Source: Aphis gossypii
Taxonomy: Eukaryota; Arthropoda; Insecta; Hemiptera; Aphididae
Length of the DNA stretch: 64,000 nt
Assembly (NCBI RefSeq): GCF_020184175.1
Contig: NC_065532.1
Coordinates: forward strand, 37,076,287 to 37,140,286
Direction of reading: 5' to 3'
Shown: positions 24,095-37,659 of the stretch, one piece after another
Layout of the letters: each line of letters starts with the position of its first letter
How positions within the stretch are numbered: position 1 is the first letter of the stretch
Made by a program: the position numbers and the translations under genes
Notes under the pieces: generated by a model
The model's input: the letters and a program-made list of their open reading frames with translations, nothing else
Databases searched by the model: none
What the model was told of the DNA's origin: nothing

Positions 24095-24349
24095 ACACAT
24101 ATTTTAATAAAATGTGTTGGTACATATATATATGTTATAATATTTCATTTAACATTTTAAAGTTATCCAAAATTAATTATTACTTATTAAAATATAAAAT
24201 ATAATTGTACTGTTTTATTTATATATATGTTAATATTGTTAATTAGATATGTTTAAATATTTATGTATTGGTAGATAAGAGAAAATATTTTGTTATAATG
24301 TAAAAAATTTTAAATCTAGTCAGAATTTTTTTTTATTATTCTATTAACA

Positions 24350-24990
24350 TAGGGTGGTCAGATTGAATTTTTAATTTTATGAAATCTGGGACAACAAATT
24401 CCAATTTAACCTAATCATTACTATACTGAATCTTTTATTTTATTTTTTATTTATAATATATATTATTAAGTAATACATTATACATTGTGTAAATTTAATC
24501 AGTAGTAGAAATAAATAAAAAGTATAAATAAAAATAAAGTAATAATAACATTAATATTTTATAGTTTATAGTAAAGTATAAAAATCTGAATTCAAATATT
24601 GTATTTTTTATTCATACAATTGAGTACAAATAATTAGATTAGACGTTTTTTGATCCATTTTAAAGTTGTATCAAATACTAAGTAGATTTGAAGAAGATAA
24701 ATTTTATATCAGAAGATTTTAATGATTATTTAATTTGTATGTAATCGTTTGTTGAGTTTGAAAGTTTGATCAGGGATGATCATTATAGAAGGTTTGATTA
24801 CTAATATACCATTGGCTATTGTTTTGAGGAATATTGACTGGAAATATTGTAAATATTCACATTATAATGTTAATGGAAAATGGTCAAACCACAATAACAA
24901 CACAGAGTTCTAAAGAACTTCTTCGGGACATTGAAATATATAATCCTAAACCAGTTATTCCATAAAATCTGTAATAAATGGCCACCCTAT
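24350..24990. mobile_element. Possible DNA transposon with short inverted ends
   Basis: The left end ATAGGGTGGTCA and the reverse complement of the right end (ATAGGGTGGCCA) match. Both are followed by related text (ATGAAATCTGGGACA on the left, CAGATTTTATGGAA on the right). The interior of about 600 bp has no intact reading frame. The superfamily is not assigned. Confidence 0.45.
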
Positions 24991-26680
24991 ATAATTATCA
25001 ATAATATTAGTTATCTAAAGAACTCATGCAATTAAGCAATTGTTTATTGATTTATTTTTTTAATCTTTTTTTTTTATAATATAATCATTGGACATAAATC
25101 ATTTTGTTTAATTTGTAAAATTTAATGTGATAATAATAGTATACATTTAATTAAACAGAGCTTAGATTGTATTGTTTTGTATTGATTAAAAATATGTTAA
25201 TGTAATGATTTTTTTTAATTCTGTTATTATAGATGTGATGTATTAGGTACCATTTGCTATAAAATTATAACCAAGGTTAAAATGTATTTAATAGAAGTTA
25301 GGGATTATATGTAATCTACAACAACATTTTTGTTATACCTAGTGTGTGACTTCCACAGTTATCACCATTTTAGTGTATGATCTTTAATATTTAATCTTAA
25401 AGTATTTTGATTATAATATTATGTTTACCTTTATTCCTATTTTATGGCTTATCTGCCGGGTATTTCAAATGTCAAAAATATAAATTTTTTTGTATTGATC
25501 TTAATAAACTCAAAAGGCCACTATATATAAAAAAAAAATAGTTAAAATTACTGTTACTTATAAGTATTTAACTTATAGCTTAACACTTAACTAAAGTATT
25601 TAGAAACTATATTATAGATTAAATTTTGTTGATTTTGGATTGGGTCTTAGTAAATGTCTAGGTTTTCTGTTATGTTGAGATTTCGATGATCCTACTAATT
25701 GCGCATAGTGTTCGATTTTCGATAATAAGTATTTTATTGCGTGTGTAATGCTGCATGATTCACAAATAAGGGTCCTTCAAAAATTATAAATTGTGTAGGA
25801 ATAAGAATATAAATAAATTATATACATACTATATATATATTTTACAAGATCAGCTCAGTTATGTTCACTGCGTGTCGATATGTTTATTTAGTTAGCTATG
25901 CAATTTATTTGAATATATTGATTGGCTTTTATTCAATTATTCATAATGAAAGAATAGTCTTGCAATTGCATGATCTTATGTTATGGGATCAGATGATGAG
26001 GCAATGAAGTGTTAAGGTAAGATTAAAATTTATATTAGAGAAAATAGATTACATGTTATGGACGAATCCAGAAATACGTAAAATAGCATTCGTGAAGTCT
26101 ACTGTTCGAGGCTGTCAAACCTCGGACGGGGATTGACATGCTCAACAGATATCTGAATCTGATTTAAATAAATAAAATACACCAACAAGTAACAACTACA
26201 ATAAACTATGGTAGACGTATCGTAAGTCTGTTGGTTTTTTTTATATTAGTTGGGGAAAAAAAGATATTCTCAAGAAAAGATTTTTACAATTGAACGACGT
26301 GATTGTGCTACACTTATTCCAATAGGTAAATCAAAACGAAATTTTAACCGGTACCATTATAATGTCAAACGAGTGAAAATCATACGTAAATCTCCAATCC
26401 CAGGGTTATAATTATTAAACTATACATCATTCCGAAAATTTTGTCAATCCAGACACAGGTTCAAATACATAAACAATTGAAGCAGTATGGTTATTGGTAT
26501 AAACTTTAAAAACTAATAGATGTTATGAAAAATGCATGGCATCACTTCAGAATTGTTACCTCAGGTAACTTACCTGCAAAGGCACTTGATTAAAATATGT
26601 ATAGTATAGATCCAAAATTAATAAAAATAATGATTTACTTTTATATTTTTTAAAAGATATAAAAAATGGTCAATAATTTT
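24991..26680. other. Gene-free A+T-rich stretch
   Basis: No coding frame is supported. A small GC-richer patch around 26,090-26,150 has no recognised identity. Confidence 0.4.
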
Positions 26681-26681
26681 A

Positions 26682-27436
26682 GATTCTAAACGGAGTGAGG
26701 AATGTAATGATTTTATAATAGTTTATATATTTTTTTTGTGTCTGTACAATTAGTGTACACCATAACTTGTTAAAATAATGCTTCAATTTAAAACTTCAGA
26801 GGTGGTTTTCGATAGAAAATTGAATACTCTTGGCGAATTATAGAGTCCAAAAGTAAGAAATTTACTGTAGATTTCAAAAAACTCGGAAAAAACCCATAAA
26901 AAAGTGACGGAAAACGGAAATTTTTACGCAAAACCAGTTTTTGACTAAATTAATTTTTTTATGTAGTTGTAACTCAAACACAAATCACTGTAAGTACTAG
27001 AAATGTTTATATTTAGTGTTATCTCTACACGGTTAAATTTTCGCAGACATTTTTGATTTTTCTAAAGTATTCTTAACTATTTAAATATTTTTTATATAAA
27101 AAAATAGTCATAGAAACTTGTAATATAGGTAGATACGTATATTAGTTATTTAAATTGGCAATTTCTGTACATGATTTAATTTTGGGGTATTCAGGTCATT
27201 AAAACATAAACCACCTTTTTCACCACCCACTGAGAAATATATCTTACTACCTACCTATAAGCTGACAAATCATCTCCATTCAGGATCGTTTATCGTACAC
27301 AAATACAATGATACCTATCGGCTATCATTGTATTTAAATTTAACACGTCTACATTATAGTGATGGAGTGATGAGTGATTTACTGTTTGTTCGAGATTCAC
27401 TCAATATTTACTGTACAGCAGAGCGTTACCCACTTG
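26682..27436. repeat. Dispersed TIR repeat family, truncated copy B
   Basis: This shares with copy C the block around 27178-27214 and CTGACAAATCATCTCC. It shares with copy A the terminal sequence TGTACAGCAGAGCGTTACCC, ending CACTTG at 27436. An inner pair, GATTCTAAACGGAG (26682) and the reverse complement of CTCCATTCAGGATC (27274-27287), forms an inverted repeat about 600 bp apart. The outer left end is missing. Confidence 0.6.
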
Positions 27437-30060
27437 ATCACCATTTTTTTAATATCACATTTTGCAAAAAGTGTTATAAATTTAAAAATTAAAATCTAAT
27501 AGATAATTAAAATATTTTTTTTTCTTATTTGTATACATGTATATGAAAAGTACTTATTACGTGTAGGTAATGAGTCATGACAAATAATTCAATAGTATAA
27601 TTTTCAGTATTATTTTGTACATTTGAAAATTGCATGTGTCCTGGGGATGTAAATTACATCATGTAATATCCATAGATTGATTGCTTCTTTATTCTTGAAT
27701 TGCTTACCATAATATTTAAATTATCTTATATTTTTTAGACAAAAAATAATTGTATGCCTCGAGGAGATTGATTGATATTTTTAAAAATTGTATGTACCTA
27801 CTTATAAAACATTAGACGTACGTTTGCTAAACAATGCTTGTGCACTTTGCATATATGAGAGTTATGTCTTAACAATAAACCAAAACTTGATACTCGTACA
27901 TTAAAATACTAAACTCTAAAATATTTATTATTTAAGTCTCTTTATGTTTAATCAATCTCTTTGTATAATATACAAATATTCATTGATAATAAATGCATTT
28001 TAAAATTATTTCTGAAATGAAAGAATGAGACAAAATATTGAGATATATAGGGTTCAATTGTTTAGGTGCATTTTCTAAGTAACTATAATAGGTACTATTA
28101 CTATACCTACTGGGAAATTGTTATTTGTTATAATAATCTTTACCGTTTTATTTATTTTGGGGTCTCAATTATTTTCAACTATAATATGTTAAGTCTTAAG
28201 AGCAAAGCATATTATAATAATATAGAGATCAAGATCGGTTGTAACTTGTAAGCGTGTGGTATTTAAACATAAAAAAAACGGCAATGCAGTTAAGAGTTAG
28301 GTACTTACCTATACGACCCGATTGAATGCGATTTGTGATTTTTATATCTTGCATTCTATGATAGGTTTTTATCATCAATATTATTAAAATAAGTAAGTTT
28401 TATTGTGATTAATCGCTTTTGTGAACTTCATTAATAATCATGTCGGCCTCCTACGAAAACTTCATAGATGATTTTTTTTTTTGAAAGTTCCAACTTGAAT
28501 TACAAGCCATTCAGATCATAAAATACGACCTGGTATCTCACATAGTTACAGTTGGAATTGAGCAAAGAATTGGATATGGATGGTAAAGTATTATTACGGC
28601 GGATTGTAAATTCCGTTCGAAATGAATAGGTACAAAAATGGATTTGTAAATTCCACCCGGAAAAATAAATATTTTTCAACTCAGCGTTCCGTAATAACTG
28701 TACGACGTTACCGTACTGCGCGTGTTATAGTACTTGGAAGTTACAATAAATGTTCGAACACGGAACAATCGAATCAAAAGACAATCGTTAGTCATGTCAT
28801 ATCTTATCATATTTTACTACAGTGTTGTGGATCTAGTAATTGGAAATGACAGATAGAAATATTATAAATTTTTTGAATCACTCGAGTTTAGTTTCGAATT
28901 ATGACGTGTTTATGTTCAGCACGTCCTTGAGTCTAGACGCACATGGCTATAATGTCAGCTCAATTTATAGAATCAGAACGTGGAAATATAGGTACTTTTA
29001 GTATTAGAAAATTTTAAAATTTCTAAACTTAATAGACCTTTTGATAGCAAATGCCAATTTAAACAAATGGAGTAACTAAATAAAATGGAGTTTTTATGAC
29101 TACCGTAATAATTTATAACTACAACAAAAATCTGAAATTAATTGGTAGTAATAATAAATGATTATTTTACTCGTGAATTTTTGATTTTGTTATAAACTTT
29201 TAGTTATACTTTTCTTATTTATAAATAAGATACTTTTAATGAGGGTTTAGTCGTTTAGTAAAGTTTACCAATTGCGCTTAAAATTACTATTTTATACACC
29301 AATTGCGCTCTATACATTTTACAATAACTAGGTACATAAGAAAAATTGTTTAGTTAGTTATAATTATATAATACATGAATACACTAAACGATTTTATTGT
29401 TAATATTAATACATAATATTATAATTTAAATAAATATTTTTTTTTTTATATTTAATAAGTTACTTTTTGATTGTAATTTTTTTCAAAATTAAAGTTATTA
29501 TATTTATATATATATAAATTAAAGTGAGTGTATGCAGTAATTGTGAATAATTTATGATCCTGGTAGGTGTTACCTACTTATCTTCTATATTTGATGTCTG
29601 CTGTCTGTATTTAATGTTCGTAGCACGTATACCTAGTACCTACTCATTACTTGGACGCTTGAATTGTAATGCCTATGTATGAAAAAAAGACCTTCGGCGC
29701 ATTATATTTATTTTTTAAAGAAGTAATTATTATTACTTTAATGTGCGTGTGTGTGTTTATAATAATTATCGGTGTTTATGCGTGACAATTAGTTGTTTAT
29801 AACTATAATTATATAATATATAGGGCATATAGGTAGACTAGTAAACCGTTGACATCAATTATATGAAATATAATCGCTGAGTTTGGAAAATTTTTTTCGT
29901 ATAACAACATAATAGGTAATGAATATTATAATATAATATCGATCGATTGCACTACATACCTATATGCTAGTGGTCGATTTTCAAAAATGTTTATTTGCAG
30001 TGGTCATGATTACCGTCAAATTCATATTGTAGATTTACATTTATACATTTTTTACTTTGC
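27437..30060. other. Gene-free A+T-rich stretch
   Basis: Short frames here look like chance. The phrase GGATTTGTAAATTCC or close variants occurs twice near 28,600-28,660, without further structure. Confidence 0.35.
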
Positions 30061-30227
30061 ATACAATCAGTGTCGGTGCTAGGTTTTTCGCTGCCCTGTG
30101 TCAAATTGCCAATTACCTCTAATATATGCCGCCCTTATATAATTTACATATTTGTATTTATAACCAATGCTGCCCTTAAATTTTTAAAAAAAATTTCCAC
30201 ATGCCTTCCGTCGGCACTGCATACAAT
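30060..30227. mobile_element. hAT MITE with perfect 8-bp target duplication
   Basis: The element 30068-30219 (152 bp) starts CAGTGTCGGTGCTAGG and its reverse complement starts CAGTGCCGACGGAAGG. It is flanked on both sides by the identical 8-bp CATACAAT (30060-30067 and 30220-30227). CAGTG ends plus an 8-bp duplication are diagnostic of hAT-type insertion. The element carries no gene of its own. The identical duplication suggests a fairly recent insertion. Confidence 0.82.
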
Positions 30228-32480
30228 ATTATACAATATAATATATTATATATAAGTATATTACGTACACGAGATATAAGCGTTTTTGATTTTGAATTTT
30301 TTTATTTATTGTGTTTTGGTAGGTAAATATATAAATATAAATGATATGGACATAATATAATAATAGGTATAATACATAACGTATACACAGTTATACTCGC
30401 AATTAATCATAATAGCTATAATAACATACTAATAATACGTTGTATAATATATATTAATTGATTAATATTATACTATAATGGTTCTATTTAATATTGCGCC
30501 GAACAAACCAGTGACTAAAAACAATATGTTATACAATACGCAATACTTATACAGTGTCTAAAATACCATTTTGGTTGAAAATTAAATATATTATACATTC
30601 CTATTACTACAAACTTACTGCCGTATTATATTAGCTGTAAACATGAAAATAATAAATTAATAAATTAATGATACATCGAAAAATTCGAAATAATTACGAT
30701 TAAGAGGAAAATAATATGATTGGAGTTGCAATAACTTCTATGCATATTTATAGTGCAGTGTATACAAATTTAACTTTTAAGTTAATTTACTATTCGATAA
30801 TATTCCATTCAGGATTCATCGATCAATCAATTTATTTTACATTTTTTACATCGTGTATAGTGTATAGTGTATAGATATATTTATATTTTATCAATATAAA
30901 TTATAAATGATTACTATATTATTTAGTTAAGTGGTATACGTAATCTAGTGTATTAAAAAGTTTATAAACGGCCTTGTTTTTTCATTTTCCTTAGTGATGA
31001 TTTTTAAATATTGGATGATAATGATAATGAGTACTATAAATCGCTAACTTGATTTTTTTTCAAAATGCCCTTTCTTTACTATTTTACGAGCTGGGCCTAT
31101 TGACTTTTGATTTTGAAATGGTAATCACAAATTTTTCAATACCTACTTATTCAATAAAAATCGTAAAATACGTAATAATAACAGTCGAAATTTTATTTTA
31201 TGTTAAAAATATTTTAAATATGCCTAATTTAATAAAAAATAACAATCCAATAAAGATAATAAATGAAAAGTGTTGGGTTAGATTGGGTTAGTTAAATTTT
31301 AAGATTAATTTAAAATATTTATAAAAAAAGTATTAGTTTACTGAAAAAAAGATTGATTAATAATATTATCCTTGTATTACGTTTACAAAAACTATACTTG
31401 TAAAGGACAAACAAAATGTAATTAGTTGGAGGTACTATATTGTTAATTTGTTTAATATCTTATTACTGCACCAGTACCTAAGCTAGTTATTATATGTTAA
31501 ACTGGAATTAAATTAATAGCAGTATAAAAACAAATTTCAGTACAATTTAATTGTTAAAAAATCTCAAAAATAGGTAGATATAGTGTAATGAATTCTTTAA
31601 ATAAATTCTGAAAAAAAAAATTATGTAAATGATGTACTTAGATATACTAAATATACACTAAATATTCTAAACATATAAATATTTAAACCAATAAATAAAC
31701 AACGTTTATTAAATAACTGCAGTTATTATATGTATACATATTGTATATACAGTTTTTATACATTTAGACACAACACGCACCAGACACAAGTACACAATAT
31801 ATTACATGGAAACCTATATTTACTCCGGTAATGTGTTCAAAGAGGTGGCAAGTGCATACCTATATAATATGTGTGGTCTGTGTCTGTATGGATAATTATA
31901 ATAATAACTTTGTTTGATATCATGTGATATAAATGATATATATAACTATATAAGCCTATATGATATGTACGTGGGATGAGTAAATTTCGTATTAAATAAA
32001 TTATATCTTACTCTGTGCCGGGTGGTGCAGATCTAAATAGTCTGATGTGATTACCTATATTTACAACATATCTGTCATGCTAAGCAAAAACAGGATAACT
32101 CCATTTTTCGGAAAAATGATATTTTTGTTTCTAGAAGCAAAATTAGTTATTTTTTCACCGATGTTCAATATAAAAATAGCGTATTTCTTATTAAAACCAA
32201 TCTTAAAATGAAATAATATTAATAATATAATATAAATAATATTTACTTTTAAATTTGAATAAATACAATTAAATACTATAATACTATTTTAAAGAAGAAA
32301 CTTCACGAAATATTACTTGCAAGGCAAGTATTGTACTGCAGAAACTTACCGACAAAAGTCAACCAACTTTAAGATTTATTGTATTGATCAATAATAATTT
32401 ATAAAGATTATTTATTTAATTTTTTAAATTAAATTAAATTAATTATTATTTTTATTATTTTTATTTTATGTTCAAAAACA
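30228..32480. other. Gene-free A+T-rich stretch
   Basis: No coding sequence or recognisable element is seen. Many TAGGTA/TACCTA words and TATA-rich runs. Confidence 0.35.
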
Positions 32481-32556
32481 TTGATAGGTTAATTATGAAC
32501 AGTAAACTTAAAAACGGGTCCGATTTTAAGTTTACTGTTCATGATTAACCTATCAA
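32481..32556. repeat. 33-bp fold-back hairpin with 10-nt loop
   Basis: The left arm (32481-32513, starting TTGATAGGTTAATTATGAAC) and right arm (32524-32556) are reverse complements with one difference, which is a G:U pair in RNA on the + strand. The loop is 10 nt (ACGGGTCCGA). Either a tiny MITE or a transcribed hairpin could give this structure. Confidence 0.75.
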
Positions 32557-32918
32557 TAATATAAATCGACAATAATTGAGACTAAATGTAAGAAGAATAG
32601 GTACCTAAAAATTCAAGATTATTTTAACATAATTAATCAAAAATATAACAACTAGACAATTATAATGGTTTTTTACGATAGTATTGCAAGTTCATAAAAA
32701 AAATCGTTTGCATCAGTTCAGACGTGTGTTTTAAAGTGTACTTTGTTAAACGTATGTATTGATCGAAATAAGTTCGAAGAAATTCCCGATTGGTTTATAA
32801 AAATGGACAGAAAAATATTAGCCATATTATTATATTTTACTGTATAAAGAGAACAACAATTCTATGTATAAATATAAAGATAAAAAACCGAAAAATTGCT
32901 CTGCGGTGTAGTAGTCAG

Positions 32919-33053
32919 GTTTTGAGTAACGAGGTACCGTCATTAAGGAGTGGGTTATTGTGTGAACTATATATTGTCAATAGGACTATACAGAATCAAC
33001 ATGATGACCCATCTCATACAATTATAAGAATGAATGCAGACAGAACAATTAAT
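32919..33053 (+). other. Exon-like open segment, identity unknown
   Basis: A 45-codon open stretch (product begins VLSNEVPSLRSGLLCEL, later HDDPSHTIIRMNADR). It is bounded by an acceptor-like TAGTAGTCAG before it and a donor-like GTACGT after it, and is in phase 0 at both ends. Its composition is more coding-like than its flanks. I recognise no family. It could be an orphan exon, a transposon remnant or chance. Confidence 0.2.
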
Positions 33054-33233
33054 GTACGTATAGTATGCCACATATTATTTTTTGCATAGAAAAACAAAGA
33101 ATAAAACATTATTATTTAATTTTAAATATAAAAATGTTACATATTATTTTATTTGTATTAGAGATAAATTTAATAGGACAGTTAATATAGAAATATTATA
33201 AACTTTTCACTTTTCAGTTTTAAAAAAAGTGTG

Positions 33234-33781
33234 CAAGTGGGTGGCGCTTTGCTGTACAGTAAAGCCGAGTGGGTTACTGTAATGGTTGTGTTAAATGTGA
33301 ATTAAACTATAGATATATATCGTATTCATTGTATATAAAAAAAAGTTTCTGAGTGAGGGTTATCTTAGCTTTTTATAGCGACCGTCAAGCTATCAAACAA
33401 TAATTTTATTAATAATAATACAATTTTAACAAATTTTTGTGATTGATTCTTAGGATTGAAGAATTGTCTGATTATCTGAAACTTTGAGAGAAGTTTCTAG
33501 TTATTTTTGGAAGTCAATATTCAAAATTCTCAGAATTTTTTTAAATAACTGGAGTAAAAAAATTACTAACATGAAATAGTAGAAATTTTATTGTAATTAT
33601 TAAAATAATTGTTTTGTAACCTTGATTATCAAAAAGTTAGACAATCTTCGCTCGGAATCGTTTTTGTTGTGTACAATGATTTATCATTAAATTTAAATTT
33701 AACACATCCATTGCATTGACCTACTCAATGACTAGGCTCTACTCGACACTTATACTGTGCAGTAGAGCAATGACCTACTTG
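33234..33781. mobile_element. Complete copy A of the dispersed TIR family
   Basis: The left end CAAGTGGGTGGCGCTTTGCT... and the reverse complement of the right end CAAGTAGGTCATTGCTCTAC... form terminal inverted repeats of roughly 80-100 bp. Both run through a (T/C)ACAGTA block and a GTGTTAAAT block. The element is 548 bp with no coding. The same end occurs at 27436, and single-sided relatives of inner parts occur near 59,395, 60,397 and 62,727. Confidence 0.68.
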
Positions 33782-36700
33782 AAGGCTTATTTTTTTTCCA
33801 GTTATTTAAAAAAAAAATATTGAAATTTTTTCTATCCACCTATGTACAAAAAAGATCTAATTTGTTAGCAGAAATCTTCTGAGTTAAAATCACAGAGCAT
33901 TAAAAAAATAAATTAAAAAACATTTTATATATCATTGTAAAATCTAAACATATATTGCTCTTGCTTAGCTCAGAATCTAAAAATATTAATATTTTTATTA
34001 TTAGTTATCTTTTTATTAAATCAAGTGGACACCAAGGTATACAAAAAAGTTGACAAACAATTGAAACTTGATATAAAGTTTGACACTTTTTCAAAAATTC
34101 ATATAAAATTAAAAATTAAAAATGATTGGAATATTCAATTATGTGTAACAGTAGCTGTAAAATTAAAATTGTTTGATTATTATTAAGTTTATGTACTTGG
34201 TATTATTATGGAAGTTGATTTTTCGATAAGTTAGGGCCAAATAAAGAGCTAAAAAGAAGTTAAATAATTGTATAAATAATATCATGATGTGTAGAAAAAG
34301 CTAAGATAAATGTAAAATATTTAATAAAAACTTTAAATAGGTATTTTTGTATTTTTTTTTTTACCAAATATTTTGAAAAGTACCTACTGAATATTCTGTC
34401 TCCTAATCCTTTTTCTCATAAATAGAAATGTAATTTAATTACTTTCAGAATTCATCCTCAATGTTATGATGAAGCATTTTTTGTCTGGTTTAAAAATTGT
34501 GTTCAAACATAAAAAAATTTCCTATTATTGTAAAACTAACACTTTCATCACTTCAACGAAAATCTAAAATAACATAATAGTGATATTGACATGTAAACAT
34601 TAAATTATATGTATTGGTATATATTATATTATGTGTTATACTTACAAGTTACAAGTTACAATTTACAACCTACTTATGTTTATTGTATAATTTACTAATA
34701 TCATGGCATATCTATTGACTTATATTATATAATATATATTATGTTAAATTTTAGAGATTATAATCAAATATTATTCAGAAATATTCAAATATATGTAGTG
34801 ATTTATTGGAATAACATTTTCTTACATTGTTAGTTAGTTATATTATGTTTTTATTTTGTTAAAATTAGTCAATATAATAATATTAATTTTCTAAAAAAAA
34901 CATAAGAGTGTTGTACTGTTGTAATATTGTTCACTGATGTATAATAATAATAAAGTATACAATATAGTACCTACATAGATTATTGGATTATAGGATATTA
35001 TGTATATCTCCCTACACCTTATACATATATGACGCGTTGGTGATTTTAAAATTATTTTATGAAATTATATGTATTAAAATATATATTTTTTTAATTTGTT
35101 TTTTTTTTATTTTTCATTATGGAACCTGTTTTAAATGAATTTCGTTTTTTAATTAAAACTCTAATTAGATTATTTTCTATAGTCCATACAAATTGATCAA
35201 TTATAGTTTATACAGTCATCAATTTTCGAACATGTTTGTGTTTTTAAAAATTAAATTTTATCATAAAAGTTTTCATTACCTATGTGCTATGATAGTCGAT
35301 AGATGTCTTTAAAAAATGGTAGGCTTATGTTTGCTTTGTGCTTCAATATTGAACAATATATTATAAAAGTATTAAATAATATGTTAAATGATCCGCGGTA
35401 TCTATTTGGATTCTGATTTGTTGGATAATTTAAATAAACAATTCTATAGTTATAGGCAATAAGTATTTTATCAATTATTTATCATGTTAAGTTAATACAT
35501 AAACATTTTTTTTTTAAGATTTTGTAGGTACGATATAAATTTTTATCACCTATTATAATTTTAACGAGATAATCAAATTTTAAAATCTGAAAATATACGG
35601 TAGGTATATTAAATCATTTAAATCGTATACAAAATATTTAAATTATTTGATTCACATTACATGCATATTATTTTGTTGTTATTTATTATTTTAATATGAA
35701 TTTTTTATGTATTTTTTACAGTCAAATATTCATGCAAGTAGTAACTATTTCAACAAAAAAGATGTTCGGCGTAATATTATTATGAAATCAAATCATTAAT
35801 ACATCTACATACTATATAGTTAAACATTTAAATGTAATTATAATAGAGAATTTTTGAATTATTATTCAACCTTTTTTTGTTAAAGAAAATATTCTAATTC
35901 ATAAAAGTAATTTATTCCAGAGACGATTTCCGATAATTAAATGATGTTTAATTTCCGTTTCTATATATATTATAGAGAATCTAATAATGGGGAAAACTAA
36001 TCGTTTATTTTATTAAAAGTTGGATGATTAACAAAGATCCCAATTCAATGTTAGAAATTTATAATTTTACTATTTTAGTAAATTAAAACGAAAGAATAAC
36101 GTGAGTTCAACAAATACATAAGCATAAACGGCGTAATAAAAATATTCATGTATATTTAAATTACGGGGGATTGTTTTTTTATGTATGTTTTAATTTGTGT
36201 CACACTCTCGTAAATAAAGGTTATGAAACGTCACTGTTAAATAAATAATAATATAAAATATTATAAAATATGTGCGTATAGGCGAAAAGCATTTTATTTT
36301 TTATTACTGTTTGTTTATATAATTGTATATAACATGCAGTTATATACAGCAGTACCGGCTAATAAATTGTGTTGCGAGCGAGAGGTCGTCATCGTGAAAA
36401 TCTCGAAAATCCTCTCGCCTTACAGCAACTAAAGTAGAAAAAATTACGGTTTTTGAAGCATATACTTTATAAATTTTTCTCTCTTGTTTAATTTTTAATT
36501 GTGCTACATATTAATACATCATTGTAATTATTACATTTTAATAACTGTTTTTATTATCCAAATTGAGTAAACTAGTTTATGTTATGTATATATTTTTAAT
36601 AACATTATTGTCACTTTGGATTTTTAAATTTTTATTTGTATCATTAATGTCTATTGATTAAACGATATAATAATACTGACCGATGCATTATGCAGTTTAT

Positions 36701-37080
36701 AACTTACAAAACCGTGTAATACTATGGTACAACCCACTACAACCACGCATCACTGATTATGTTATTATACACGCGTCATACTTACTTAGCACTAGTCACA
36801 CACGTGTACCGAACCTTATGTTTCTATCGTAGTATGAACAAATGTATAATATTTTACCCCCACAATAAATGCACTAAAAATTACTAAACATTATTGTGAA
36901 CTGCACGGTTTATGACTGAACGCATTCCGATTATTGATAATGTAATACAGATTAATCGGCATATAAAATATTAACCCTTAGTATAGTAACAATATCAGAG
37001 TGCATTAAATTTAACACGTGGTTCAAATTCAAATATTGAAATGTATTATTTATTTCTCCGAAATATCATAAGCACCCTTC
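33782..37080. other. Gene-free A+T-rich stretch
   Basis: No gene is supported. A small GC-richer hairpin-like patch at about 36,375-36,415 has arms GCGAGAGG and CCTCTCGC. Its meaning is unknown. Confidence 0.35.
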
Positions 37081-37082
37081 TA

Positions 37083-37212
37083 TTAAGGTCCCCTCATACT
37101 GCAGCGGTGGTGGTAAAATTCTATTGTATCGGCGGTGGTGATGGTAAAATTGTGTCCGGACTCATTTTAACGCTACCGCCACCGCCACCGCTGAAGTGTG
37201 TAGGCACCTTTA
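37083..37212. mobile_element. PIF/Harbinger-like MITE with TTA duplication
   Basis: The element 37086-37209 (124 bp) has 25-bp inverted ends: AGGTCCCCTCATACTGCAGC on the left and AGGTGCCTACACACTTCAGC on the other strand, both continuing GGTGG. It is flanked by TTA on both sides (37083-37085, 37210-37212). A 3-bp TWA duplication is typical of PIF/Harbinger (Tourist-like) elements. The interior repeats GGTGGTGGTAAAATT-like units. Confidence 0.68.
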
Positions 37213-37659
37213 GACTTATTTACTTACCTATATATATATAGTGTGTGAATACCTGCAATGATATACAGATAATAAATGAATAATCTTTTATCATATTATC
37301 GAGAAAAAAAATGATTATCTAATTCTACCCCTTATTTACCGCTTAAATAAATTATGTCATAGGTTATAGATAACGAATTGTAAAAAAAGGATGTGAATGT
37401 CGAAAACCTGATAGCCTGTTATGACAATACTTTTTGAGCTAAAAAGCGAATATGAATAGTGATAATAATTTTTCATGCGGTTTAGTGTTTTAAGTAACGT
37501 TATTTATAACTTATACGACTTCTAGCTGTACGGTATAATATATACATTATACTTGTGTACATTTTTAACCTCAAAACTAATCTTAACCCGTACACGCGTG
37601 AGTATCGAAAACAAACATCGTGCCGGCTTCTTTCGGAAACCAGACTTTAATTTTTATAC

